From assembly GCF_036227225.1 (NCBI RefSeq), contig NZ_CP109444.1, forward strand, positions 4,259,501 through 4,323,500: a DNA stretch of 64,000 nucleotides, written 5' to 3'. The position numbers and the translations under genes are program-made. The notes beneath the pieces were generated by a model. The model was not told the origin of the DNA. It saw only the letters and a program-made list of their open reading frames with translations, and did no database searches. Below, piece after piece: positions 49,940 through 58,994 of the stretch (the stretch's first letter is position 1; the number at the start of each line of letters is the position of its first letter). This DNA comes from Streptomyces sp. NBC_01478 (GTDB lineage Bacteria; Actinomycetota; Actinomycetes; Streptomycetales; Streptomycetaceae).

Positions 49940-50901
49940 CCGCAAGTGTCCTCGCCGTCGACGCGGGCAACAGCAAGACCGACGTCGCGGTCGTGGCGGC
50001 CGACGGAGAGGTCCTCGCCACGGCCCGCGGCGGCGGGTTCCGGCCCCCGGTCGTGGGCATCGAGACGGCCGTGGACAACGTCGCGGAAGCCGTCGCCCGC
50101 GCCTTCGCGGACGCGGGGGTGAGCGCGGTCGAGCATGTGTCGGCCTGTCTCGCCAACGCCGACTTCCCCGTGGAGGAGGAGCAGTTGGCCGCCGCGCTGC
50201 ACGCGCGCGGGTGGGGCACGAGTGTGGAGGTGCGCAACGACACGTTCGCGGTGCTGCGGGCGGGCATCCCCGAGCCGCGCGGCGTCGCCGTCGTGTGCGG
50301 GGCGGGCATCAACTGCGTCGGCATGCGGCCCGACGGCCGTACCGCCCGCTTTCCGGCGATCGGCCGTATCTCCGGTGACTGGGGCGGTGGTTGGGGCCTG
50401 GCGGAGGAGGCCCTGTGGCACGCGGCCCGCGCGGAGGACGGGCGCGGCGGCCCCACGGCCCTGGCGCGTACGCTCCCGGCGTACTTCGGCCTGGACTCGA
50501 TGTACGACCTGCTGGAGGCCCTGCATCTCGAACACGTCGCGCACCGTCGCCGGCACGAGTTGACGCCGGTGCTGTTCGCGACGGCGGTGGACGGCGACCC
50601 GGTGGCCCGCTCCATCGTCGACCGGTTGGCCGAGGAGGTGGTGGCGATGGCGACGGTCGCGCTGACCCGCCTGGAGCTGCTCGACGAGGAGGCGCCGGTG
50701 CTGCTCGGCGGCAGCGTCCTCGCCGCCCGGCATCCCCAACTGGACGACGGTATAAGGGAGTTGCTGGCTGCCCGGGCGCCCAAGGCGGTGGCCACGGTCG
50801 TCACCGCGCGGCCGGTCCTCGGCGCCGTCCTGCTGGGCCTGGACCATGTGGGCGTCCCGGCCGAGGCGCATGCGCGGGCCAGGGGGTACTACGAGCACTG
50901 A
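49930..50901 (+). CDS. BadF/BadG-type ATPase, probable N-acetylglucosamine or related sugar kinase
   Basis: 323 residues from GTG 49930. The phosphate-1 loop is VLAVDAGNSKTDVAVVAADG (about 7-26). VRNDTFAVLRAG and VVCGAGINCVGMRPDGRTARF form the sugar and ATP sites. ISGDWGGGWGLAEEAL is typical of GlcNAc kinases of this family. A late VLLGGSVLAA supplies the adenosine motif. It should phosphorylate the monosaccharide or disaccharide delivered by the operon. The overlap with the GH4 gene ensures coupled synthesis. Confidence 0.88.
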   Translation: MGLTASVLAVDAGNSKTDVAVVAADGEVLATARGGGFRPPVVGIETAVDNVAEAVARAFADAGVSAVEHVSACLANADFPVEEEQLAAALHARGWGTSVEVRNDTFAVLRAGIPEPRGVAVVCGAGINCVGMRPDGRTARFPAIGRISGDWGGGWGLAEEALWHAARAEDGRGGPTALARTLPAYFGLDSMYDLLEALHLEHVAHRRRHELTPVLFATAVDGDPVARSIVDRLAEEVVAMATVALTRLELLDEEAPVLLGGSVLAARHPQLDDGIRELLAARAPKAVATVVTARPVLGAVLLGLDHVGVPAEAHARARGYYEH

Positions 50902-51086
50902 CACCCGGGAACCGAACAGATTCCCACGGCGTATTCATGGACAAGGGGGCGGTGCGGGGCGTTGTGTGGTGCCGGAAATCCGGTGCTCACGCTGCGATCC
51001 GATCAAGATCCAGTGAAGGCCCGTGCGGAATGTCAGTCCTGGCGGCGATACTTGCGGCGACGGGATGACCCTGGGGGAGGTCAGCA

Positions 51087-52532
51087 GTGACAGAACCGCC
51101 GAAGACGAGTACGGCACCACCGGGCACCGCCGTGCCCACGATGCCGGTGCTGCCGCCGCAGCCGGGCCGCCCGGGGGCGCCCGCGCCCCGGCGTACGCCG
51201 GACGCGACACCCGTGCGCCGTACGGCGCTCGCCGAGGGTGTCGACCAACTGCGCGCGGCCGCCACCACCGAGCCGGGGCGGCTGCGGGCCATCGGCGCGC
51301 TGCTGGCCCTGCTGGTGGTCGCGTTCGGCGTGGTCACCGCCTGGCAGACCGACAGCCGGGCGACGGCGGCCGGTGACGTGCTGCACCACAGCCAGCCGCT
51401 CACCTCGGACGCGGCGGACATCTACCGCTCGCTCGCCGACGCCAACACGATGGCGGCCACCGGTTATCTGGCCGGTCTGCAGGAGTCCCCGGCGACCCGC
51501 AAGCAGTACGAGCTGGACATAAAGACGGCCGCCGCGAAGCTCGTCACCGCCGCCGCCAACACCGACCCGGGCTCGTCGTCCGCGACCACCATCAGGCAGC
51601 TCAACGAACTCCTGCCGCAGTACAAGGGGTTGGTCGAGTCGGCCCGCGCCAACAACCGGCAGGGCTTCCCGGTGGGCGGCGCCTATCTGCGCGCCGCGAA
51701 CACCACCATGCAGAAGCAGATGCTCCCGAAGGCCCAGGACCTCTACAAGAACGAGAACGAGCGGCTGAGCGCCGACTACGGGAACGCGACGCCGTACCCG
51801 TGGTTCGCGATCGCCCTCGGGCTCGTCGCGCTCGGCGGTCTGGCCTGGGCCCAGCGGCGTAACTACCAGCGCACCAACCGGGTGCTGAACCACGGCCTGG
51901 TCGCCGCCTCGGCCACCACCGCGGTCGTGCTGCTGTGGGTGGTCGTCGGCCACACCGTCGCCCGCGCGGGCCTGAACGACTCCTACGACCACGGGGTCAA
52001 GTCGCTCAACGTGCTGCACGACGCCCAGATCGCCTCCCTGAAGGCGCGCAGTGACGAGAACCTGATCCTGGTCAGCCGCGGCGCGGAGACGAAGACGCTC
52101 GCGAACGACAAGGTCGTGGACGCCTACGACTGGGGATACGACCAGGAGATCGCCGCGCTGGGCAAGGGCCTGAAACTGGCCGACTCGCTCGCCGACGACT
52201 CCGCGGGCCGCGAGCCGGTCACGGTCGCCAACAAGTCCATGCAGACGTGGAAGTCCCGCCACGACCAGGTCAGCGACGACAACAACGACGGCAACTACCA
52301 GGCCGCCCGCCAAGGTGTCATCGGCGACGGCGAGTCGACGGCTGAGTGCTTCACGTCGGTGGACGACTCGCTGGACCTCGCTCTACAGCACGAGGCGAAA
52401 GAGTTCAGGCAGTCCGCCGGTGACGGCCTGGACGCGATGACCGGCCTCACCGTGGGCGCCGCGGTGCTCGCGGTGCTCGGTGCGGCCGGCGCCGTCCTGG
52501 GCATCGGGCGCCGGCTGTCGGAGTACCGGTGA
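51087..52532 (+). CDS. glnX: GlnX-like four-helix membrane protein of the PknG pathway
   Basis: 481 residues from GTG 51087, with GGGGGAGG about 8 nt before. The N terminus is Pro-rich and cytoplasmic. Membrane helices lie near 68-90, 234-254, 268-290 and 455-475, with two helical extracytoplasmic domains between them (about 90-230 and 290-450). Each external domain resembles a four-helix sensor bundle. In mycobacteria GlnX sits next to glnH and pknG and passes the amino-acid signal from GlnH to PknG. The identical gene order here supports the name, which sequence alone would not give. Confidence 0.8.
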   Translation: MTEPPKTSTAPPGTAVPTMPVLPPQPGRPGAPAPRRTPDATPVRRTALAEGVDQLRAAATTEPGRLRAIGALLALLVVAFGVVTAWQTDSRATAAGDVLHHSQPLTSDAADIYRSLADANTMAATGYLAGLQESPATRKQYELDIKTAAAKLVTAAANTDPGSSSATTIRQLNELLPQYKGLVESARANNRQGFPVGGAYLRAANTTMQKQMLPKAQDLYKNENERLSADYGNATPYPWFAIALGLVALGGLAWAQRRNYQRTNRVLNHGLVAASATTAVVLLWVVVGHTVARAGLNDSYDHGVKSLNVLHDAQIASLKARSDENLILVSRGAETKTLANDKVVDAYDWGYDQEIAALGKGLKLADSLADDSAGREPVTVANKSMQTWKSRHDQVSDDNNDGNYQAARQGVIGDGESTAECFTSVDDSLDLALQHEAKEFRQSAGDGLDAMTGLTVGAAVLAVLGAAGAVLGIGRRLSEYR

Positions 52533-52546
52533 AAGGGGGCGTGACG

Positions 52547-53608
52547 ATGCGGGCACGGAGTGACTTTTTTCGCCGCCTGAGCGCTGTACGACGTGTGCGG
52601 GCCGGTCTGCGGGGCTGGGGCGGGGTGGGTGCGATGGCGGTCGTCTGCGTCCTCGCGCTCGCCTTCGTCCTGCTGCTGCCGCTCACCCAGTCACGCGGGG
52701 AGGCCGGCGCGGACCTCGGCGTACAGCGCACGGCCCAGGGCATCCAGGCCAAGGCCGCAAAGTGCCAGGAGAGCACGGTCCAGGACCAGAGCCCGCCCCC
52801 GTCGGACGCCGACGGCAGCACGATCAGCGCCATCAAGGAGCGCGGCTACCTGAGTGTGGGCGTCGACCAGAACAGTTACCGGTGGGGCTACCTCAACCCC
52901 AACAGCTCCGGCGAGCTGGAGGGCTTCGACATCGACCTCGTGCACGCCATCGCCAAGAACATCTTCGGCAGCTCCTACAGCCCGAGCCAGGTGCATCTCC
53001 TGGCCATCCCGACCGACCAGCGCGTCCCGGCGCTCCAGAAGAAGCGCGTCGACATGGTGGTCCGCACCATGACGATCACCTGCGGCCGGCTCGACGACGT
53101 CGCCTTCTCCGCGCCGTACTTCGTCACCGGCCAGCAGGTCCTCGCCCCGAAGGTCTCGACGATCAAGGGCTACAACGACACCCTCGCCCACAAGAGGATC
53201 TGCTCGGCGAAGGACTCCACGGCGTACAAGGCTCTGCTCGCGGACAAGGGCCACAAGATCCCCGCCACGGTCACCATCCTGGAGCCCGTCCCGAACCAGC
53301 TCGACTGCCTGGTGAAGCTCCAACTCGGCCAGACGGACGCGGTGGTGACCGACGGCGCGCTCGCCGCGAGCCAGGCCGCGCAGGACCCGACGGTGGAGCT
53401 GAAGGGCGCCCCCTTCACCACCGAGTACTACGGCGTGGCCATGAACAAGTCCGCCACCGACCTGGTGCAGCGGGTCAACCGAATACTGGAGACCTACCGC
53501 ACCAGCACCGGCGCCGACGGCTGGCACGCGTCCTACACGAAATGGCTGCTGCCCACCCTGGGCGAGAACTCACCGTCCGCCGACCCGCCCGCCCCGCACT
53601 ACAAGTGA
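52547..53608 (+). CDS. glnH: GlnH-like amino-acid binding protein of the PknG pathway
   Basis: 353 residues from ATG 52547, with AAAGGGGG 7 nt before; an in-frame GTG at 52529 overlaps the previous stop. It is a solute-binding protein type 2 fold: GYLSVGVDQNSYRWGYLNPNSSGELEGFDIDLVHAIAKNIFG, VDMVVRTMTITCGRLDDVAFSAPYF and the final ADGWHASYTKWL. Mycobacterial GlnH is a lipoprotein. Here a membrane helix (AMAVVCVLALAFVLLLPL) without a good lipobox anchors the protein. No permease or ATPase gene is near, so sensing of Asp/Glu-like amino acids fits better than import. Confidence 0.87.
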   Translation: MRARSDFFRRLSAVRRVRAGLRGWGGVGAMAVVCVLALAFVLLLPLTQSRGEAGADLGVQRTAQGIQAKAAKCQESTVQDQSPPPSDADGSTISAIKERGYLSVGVDQNSYRWGYLNPNSSGELEGFDIDLVHAIAKNIFGSSYSPSQVHLLAIPTDQRVPALQKKRVDMVVRTMTITCGRLDDVAFSAPYFVTGQQVLAPKVSTIKGYNDTLAHKRICSAKDSTAYKALLADKGHKIPATVTILEPVPNQLDCLVKLQLGQTDAVVTDGALAASQAAQDPTVELKGAPFTTEYYGVAMNKSATDLVQRVNRILETYRTSTGADGWHASYTKWLLPTLGENSPSADPPAPHYK

Positions 53609-53674
53609 CAGACCGTCAACTACCGAACGACACAACGGACTTTCCACGGCACACAACGCAGCGAGAGGTGATCG

Positions 53675-55006
53675 ATGGGCGTCACGGGACCCCCCGGGCC
53701 GGTAATGGACCGGGACGAGGTGGACCGTGCGCTGGCGCGGCTCGGCGCGGAGCACGAGGCCATCGAGACCTCGCTCCTCGCCCTCCAGGACCACGCGGGC
53801 CGCAGACTCCTCGAAGGCGCCGAGCTGACCGGGACGACCAAGGAGCGCTGGGCGTCCACGGACGCGGCGATCACGCTGCTGTGGGCGTACTTCGACGCGT
53901 ACACGGACGCGTTCCACGCCGCCCAGAGCATCCGCTCCCGGCGCCGCTGGTCCAGCCGTGAGGACCTGGTCGAGCTGACGGAGCTGCTGCGCGGCGAGTC
54001 CGTCACGGTCGCCGGATCCACCACGGCGACGGCCAACATGCCGACGCTGACCGGCGGTTCGAGCAAGCTGAGCCACCAGTACTCGCTGAGCGCGCTCGTC
54101 GACGAGATGAACGACCTGTACGCGAACTCCCTCGACATGGTCGTCACGTCCGACGCGGTGTGGTCGGCGCTGCCCGCCCGGATCGATTTACTGGCCGCGG
54201 AGTTGCGGCGCACCCGCCAGCTCGCCCACTCCGTCGGCGTCCGCCCGGGCGAGCACCCGGCGGGCGACGACCTGGAGCGCATCACGCGCGTGCTGACCGA
54301 CCTGCGCGAGCGCGTGGTCTCCGACCCGCTGGCCTTCTGGGTGCGGGCGCAGGGCAGTTCGGCCCCCGGCGGCGGCCGGCCCGACACCACGGTCTACGAC
54401 CGGGAGGCGCGCGCCCTGGAGGACGTGCGCCGCGAGATCGACGCCGTACTGACCGTCCGGCAGGACGCGGAGGCGCGGCTGGTGAAGCTGCGGGACGTGC
54501 TCTCCCGCGCGGACCGTACGCTCGCCGAGGCGCGCACCGCGCGCGGTGAGGTCCTCGCGAAGATCGCCGCCACGGAGGTGCCGGTCGTCGGCGGACCGCC
54601 GACCGTGCTGCAGGAGCAGTTGTCGACGGCCGCCGAGTACCGCAGACACGCCCAGTGGCACCGTTTGTCGCCGCTCCTGGAGTCCCTGGAGCGGAAGGCG
54701 GAGGACGAACTGCTGCGCGCCCGCGAGTCGTTGACCGCGGTGACCCAGCCGCTGGCGGTCCGCGCGGAGCTGCGCGGCCGCCTCGACGCGTACAAGGCGA
54801 AGGTCGCCCGGCACGGTCTCGCGGAGGACCCGCTGCTCATCGAGCGGTACGACGCGGCGCGCCGCATGCTGTGGAGCGCGCCCTGCGACCTGCGTGTCGC
54901 CGAACAGGCGGTGCTGCGCTACCAGCACGCCGCCGCCGAGCAGTTCAACGCCCCGCGGACGCAGCCGCAGGGCGGTCCCGAGGACCAGAGGGGGCCGGGC
55001 GCGTGA
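53675..55006 (+). CDS. Coiled-coil protein of the PknG operon, unknown function
   Basis: 443 residues from ATG 53675 behind GAGAGG. It is almost wholly helical: long Ala/Arg/Glu/Leu-rich stretches at about 15-60, 165-215 and 245-400, for example LEDVRREIDAVLTVRQDAEARLVKLRDVLSRADRTLAEARTARGEV, point to coiled coils. There is no signal peptide or membrane segment. The family is not recognised. Its last bases overlap the kinase start (GTGA), so it is translated with PknG and may be a scaffold or kinase partner. Confidence 0.75.
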   Translation: MGVTGPPGPVMDRDEVDRALARLGAEHEAIETSLLALQDHAGRRLLEGAELTGTTKERWASTDAAITLLWAYFDAYTDAFHAAQSIRSRRRWSSREDLVELTELLRGESVTVAGSTTATANMPTLTGGSSKLSHQYSLSALVDEMNDLYANSLDMVVTSDAVWSALPARIDLLAAELRRTRQLAHSVGVRPGEHPAGDDLERITRVLTDLRERVVSDPLAFWVRAQGSSAPGGGRPDTTVYDREARALEDVRREIDAVLTVRQDAEARLVKLRDVLSRADRTLAEARTARGEVLAKIAATEVPVVGGPPTVLQEQLSTAAEYRRHAQWHRLSPLLESLERKAEDELLRARESLTAVTQPLAVRAELRGRLDAYKAKVARHGLAEDPLLIERYDAARRMLWSAPCDLRVAEQAVLRYQHAAAEQFNAPRTQPQGGPEDQRGPGA

Positions 55007-57552
55007 GTGACGAGGGAGAAGCGGGGTCGGTCATGGGTGAGGCACAGCAGAAGTGTCAACGGCCGGGCTGCGAGGGGTCGTACGAGGACGTCGGCGGCGG
55101 CGAGCTGTACTGCGACACGTGCGGTCTGGCGCCGGTGGTGGCGGCGAACGGCGCGATCAGTTCACCGCCCACCGGGATGACCAGCGGCAAGGGGTCGCGG
55201 GGAAGCGCCAGTTCCCGTACCAGCAGCCGTAGTTCGCGTATGTCGTCGCAGTCGTCGAAGTCCCGGCGCTCGGTGTCGGGGCGGCTCTCGCGCTCGGAGT
55301 CGGGGCGGTCCACCGGCCGTTCGGTGTCGGTGCGCAGCTCCGGCTCGTCGTCGGGGACGTCCAGCCGCGGCCGGCTCGGGGTCGGTCTGGTGCAGGTGCC
55401 GGCGGTGCCGCGGCCCGATCCGCGCGGGATGGTCCTGGAGAACCCGGAGGTGCCCGAGCGCAAGCGGTTCTGCTCGCGCTCGGACTGCGGTGCGCCGGTG
55501 GGGCGCTCCCGCGGTGACAGCCAGGGGCGCACGGAGGGCTTCTGCACCAAGTGCGGCAACCCGTACTCGTTCACGCCCAAGCTGACCACCGGTGACGTCG
55601 TGCACGGGCAGTACGAGGTCGCGGGCTGCCTGGCGCACGGCGGTCTGGGCTGGGTCTATCTCGCCGTGGACCGCGCGGTCTCCGACCGCTGGGTGGTCCT
55701 CAAGGGCCTCCTCGACACCGGCGACCAGGACGCGATGGAGGCGGCGATCTCCGAGCGGCGCTTCCTCGCCGAGATCGAGCACTCCAACATCGTGCGGATC
55801 TACAACTTCGTGGAGCACCTGGACCAGCGGACGGGTTCGCTGGACGGGTACATCGTCATGGAGTACGTCGGCGGCAAGTCCCTGAAGGAGATCGCCAACG
55901 ACCGCCGTACGGCGGACGGCAAGCGTGATCCGCTGCCGGTGGAGCAGGCCTGCGCCTTCGGCATCGAGGCCCTGGAGGCGCTCGGTCATCTGCACAGCCG
56001 CAACCTGCTGTACTGCGACTTCAAGGTCGACAACGCGATCCAGACCGAGGACCAGCTCAAGCTGATCGACATGGGCGCGGTGCGCAGAATGGACGACGAC
56101 GAGTCGGCCATCTACGGCACGGTGGGCTATCAGGCGCCGGAGGTCGCGGAGGCCGGCCCGTCGGTGGCGAGCGACCTGTACACGGTCGCCCGCACGCTCG
56201 CGGTGATGACCTTCGACTTCCAGGGCTACACGAACGTCTTCGTGGACTCGCTGCCCGACCCGGACAACATCGAGGTGTTCCGCCGCTACGAGTCGTTCTA
56301 CCGGCTCCTGGTCCGCGCCACCGACCCGGATCCGGCCCGCCGGTTCGCCTCCGCGCAGGAGATGGCCGAGCAGTTGACGGGGGTGCTGCGCGAGGTCGTC
56401 TCGCTGCAGACCGGGCGGGCCCGCCCGTCCCTGTCCACCCTGTTCGGCCCCGAACTGAAGGTCACGGACACGGAGTTGTTCCCCACGCTGGACGGGGACG
56501 TGTCGTCGCTGGGGGCGCGGGCGGCACGGCCGTCGAAGCCGGCCGGCACGGTGCTCGCCGAACGGCCCCGTACCGACGCCGGGTCGGCGGCGCTCAACGG
56601 CGGTGCGCCGAGCGTCGTCAGGCAGGTCGACGCCCCGGCCGTGGCGCTCGCCCTGCCCGTCCCGCACGTCGACCCGTCCGACCCCAACGCGGGCTTCCTG
56701 GCGGGCCTGATGGCGACCGCGGCGACCGAACTGCTCGGCGCGCTCGCGTCCGCGCCGTCGCCGTCCGTGGAGACCCGGCTGCGGCAGATCAGGGCCTGGC
56801 TGGAGAACGGCGACTCGTACACCGCGCTGGACGCCCTGGCGAAGCTGGAGGACGAGCGGCCCGACGACTGGCGGGTGGTCTGGTACACGGGCGTGGCCGC
56901 GCTGGCGACGCGTGACTTCGAGGCCGCCGCGCTGTCCTTCGACGCGATCTACGACGCCTTCCCGGGCGAGCCCGCGCCGAAGCTGGCGCTGGGGCTGTGC
57001 GCCGAGGTGCTGGAGCAGTTGGACAACGCGGCCGAGTACTACCGGCTGGTGTGGTCGACCGACCCGAGCTATGTGAGCGCGGCCTTCGGTCTGGCCCGCG
57101 TCCAGTTCGCGACCGGCGACCGGCCCGGTTCCGTACGGACGCTGGAATCGGTGCCCGAGGCATCCATCCACTACACGGCCGCGCGGGTGGCCGCCGTACG
57201 GGCGCGGCTTCGGCAGCGGGCCGCGGCGGCCGACGACACGCCGTTCCTGGACGATCTGACGGCGGCCGCCGGACAGGTGGAAGCGCTGGAGGGATACGGT
57301 CTGGACGCGGTCCGGCGCGAGCGGTTGTCGGCCGAGGTCCTCGGCCGGGCCCTCGACTGGATACTCTCCGGAGGCCAGGGTTCCGTGCCGCTCACGCGGC
57401 GGGAGCTGCTCGGCAGCGAACTGGACGAGCGGGGACTCCGCTTCGGCCTGGAGCGTTCGTACCGCACGCTGGCCCGGCTGGCACGGGGCGGCGAGGAGAG
57501 GATCGACCTGGTGGAACGTGCCAACCGTTACCGCCCCCGGACGTGGGTGTAG
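55003..57552 (+). CDS. pknG: PknG-type Ser/Thr protein kinase with zinc ribbons and TPR domain
   Basis: 849 residues from GTG 55003; ATG 55033 is an alternative. Order: zinc ribbon CQRPGC...YCDTCG (about 17-45); a Ser/Arg-rich linker (about 65-125); rubredoxin-like CSRSDCG...FCTKCG (about 157-190) as in PknG; kinase domain from about 205 with the loop AHGGLGWVYLA, Lys234, catalytic Asp339 in YCDFKVDNA and the DFG equivalent DMG; TPR domain about 560-800. Mycobacterial PknG phosphorylates the FHA protein GarA and so controls glutamate metabolism. The first zinc ribbon and Ser/Arg linker are additional to that protein. Confidence 0.93.
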   Translation: MSDEGEAGSVMGEAQQKCQRPGCEGSYEDVGGGELYCDTCGLAPVVAANGAISSPPTGMTSGKGSRGSASSRTSSRSSRMSSQSSKSRRSVSGRLSRSESGRSTGRSVSVRSSGSSSGTSSRGRLGVGLVQVPAVPRPDPRGMVLENPEVPERKRFCSRSDCGAPVGRSRGDSQGRTEGFCTKCGNPYSFTPKLTTGDVVHGQYEVAGCLAHGGLGWVYLAVDRAVSDRWVVLKGLLDTGDQDAMEAAISERRFLAEIEHSNIVRIYNFVEHLDQRTGSLDGYIVMEYVGGKSLKEIANDRRTADGKRDPLPVEQACAFGIEALEALGHLHSRNLLYCDFKVDNAIQTEDQLKLIDMGAVRRMDDDESAIYGTVGYQAPEVAEAGPSVASDLYTVARTLAVMTFDFQGYTNVFVDSLPDPDNIEVFRRYESFYRLLVRATDPDPARRFASAQEMAEQLTGVLREVVSLQTGRARPSLSTLFGPELKVTDTELFPTLDGDVSSLGARAARPSKPAGTVLAERPRTDAGSAALNGGAPSVVRQVDAPAVALALPVPHVDPSDPNAGFLAGLMATAATELLGALASAPSPSVETRLRQIRAWLENGDSYTALDALAKLEDERPDDWRVVWYTGVAALATRDFEAAALSFDAIYDAFPGEPAPKLALGLCAEVLEQLDNAAEYYRLVWSTDPSYVSAAFGLARVQFATGDRPGSVRTLESVPEASIHYTAARVAAVRARLRQRAAAADDTPFLDDLTAAAGQVEALEGYGLDAVRRERLSAEVLGRALDWILSGGQGSVPLTRRELLGSELDERGLRFGLERSYRTLARLARGGEERIDLVERANRYRPRTWV

Positions 57553-57555
57553 TTG

Positions 57556-58896
57556 ATGTCGCAGATGCCCCAGCTCTCCGCCTGCCCGAGCTGCGAGGAG
57601 CCGCTCGAGTCGGGCGACCGCTTCTGCGGCGCGTGCGGATACGACCTGTCCGCCGTGCCCGCGCCGCCGGACGACCACCCGACGCTCACCATGAACGGCG
57701 CGGTGCCGCTCCCGCCCGAGGAGGCCACGGACGTGGACTGGCCCGTGGTACCGCAGTTGGAGGGCGCCGAGACCCCGCCGACGGTCCATCTGCCCACCGA
57801 CCTGCCCGGCACGGACTCGGGCGGCACCCCGCTGCCGTCCAACGCCCCGCTGCCGCCCACCGGTTCACCGGTCTCCCCGGCCACCGGCGTACGGTTCGAC
57901 CGGCCGCCGGAGCCCGACGAGTACCCCTTGCAGGCGCCGGACCCGCGGGTCGCCGCCGATCCGCCGACCGCGGGCGCGGGCGTCAAGGTGTGCGTGGCCT
58001 GCCGCTCGGGCCGGGTGGACCCGGACGGCTACTGCGAGAACTGCGGGCACGCCCAGCCCCGCGAACGCGACCACATGGAACAGGAGTTGGGCCCGCTCGC
58101 GGCGGTCAGCGACCGCGGGCTGCGCCACCACCGCAACGAGGACGCCTTCGCCGTAGGACAGTGTGTGCTGCCCGACGGGGCGCCCGCGCTCGTCGCGGTG
58201 GTGTGTGACGGGGTGTCCTCGGCGACCCGGCCCGACGCGGCCTCGCTGGCCGCCTCGCGGCAGGCGGGTGAGGCGCTGCTGGCCGCGCTGCCGCAGGGGA
58301 CGCATCCGCAGCAGGCGATGCACGAGGCGATCGTCGCGGCCTCGCACGCGGTCAACTCCCTTGCCGAGGAGCCCGCGACGGCCCGCGAGCACGCCCCGCA
58401 CCAGAACGCGCCGGCCTGCACCCTGGTCGCCTCCGTCGTCACCCCGGCCCTCCTCGTGGTCGGCTGGGTCGGCGACAGCCGCGCCTACTGGATCCCGGTG
58501 GACCGCAGTTCACCGCCGGCCCGGCTCACCGAGGACGACTCGTGGGCGGCCCAGATGGTCGCCGCGGGCCTGATGAGCGAGGCGGAGGCCTACGCCGACG
58601 AGCGCGCCCACGCGATCACCGGCTGGCTCGGCGCGGACGCGTACGAACTGGAGCCGCACACCGCTTCCTTCAAGCCCGACCGGCCGGGTGTAGTGGTGGT
58701 GTGCACGGACGGGCTGTGGAACTACGCGGAGTCCGCCGAGGAGATGGCCGAGGTCGTCCCCCCGGACGCGGCTCTCCGCCCGCTGCACAGCGCCCAGGTC
58801 CTGGTCGGCCACGCGCTGGACGGCGGGGGCCACGACAACGTAACAGTGGCCGTCGTGCCGTTCCCGGCCCCGCCGCAAGGGGCAGTAATCGGCTGA
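57556..58896 (+). CDS. PP2C-family protein phosphatase with two zinc ribbons
   Basis: 446 residues from ATG 57556, 3 nt after the kinase stop. A zinc ribbon (CPSCEEPLESGDRFCGACG, 10-28) and a Pro-rich linker precede a second ribbon (CVACRSGRVDPDGYCENCG, about 147-165). The phosphatase domain runs from about 180 with RGLRHHRNEDAFAVG, VVCDGVSSATRP, VGWVGDSRAYW and HDNVTVAVV, which supply the Asp ligands of the two metal ions. It should reverse phosphorylation by the neighbouring kinase. The order kinase-phosphatase-vWA-FHA suggests a complete phospho-signalling module. Confidence 0.92.
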   Translation: MSQMPQLSACPSCEEPLESGDRFCGACGYDLSAVPAPPDDHPTLTMNGAVPLPPEEATDVDWPVVPQLEGAETPPTVHLPTDLPGTDSGGTPLPSNAPLPPTGSPVSPATGVRFDRPPEPDEYPLQAPDPRVAADPPTAGAGVKVCVACRSGRVDPDGYCENCGHAQPRERDHMEQELGPLAAVSDRGLRHHRNEDAFAVGQCVLPDGAPALVAVVCDGVSSATRPDAASLAASRQAGEALLAALPQGTHPQQAMHEAIVAASHAVNSLAEEPATAREHAPHQNAPACTLVASVVTPALLVVGWVGDSRAYWIPVDRSSPPARLTEDDSWAAQMVAAGLMSEAEAYADERAHAITGWLGADAYELEPHTASFKPDRPGVVVVCTDGLWNYAESAEEMAEVVPPDAALRPLHSAQVLVGHALDGGGHDNVTVAVVPFPAPPQGAVIG

Positions 58897-58994
58897 GGCC
58901 GTACAAACGGGGGCGGCCTCGGACCGGTGGGGACCGGTCCGCACATAGTCATCACCCCATCCAGGTGGGGGATTTGAGGGGGATCAGAGTAGGT

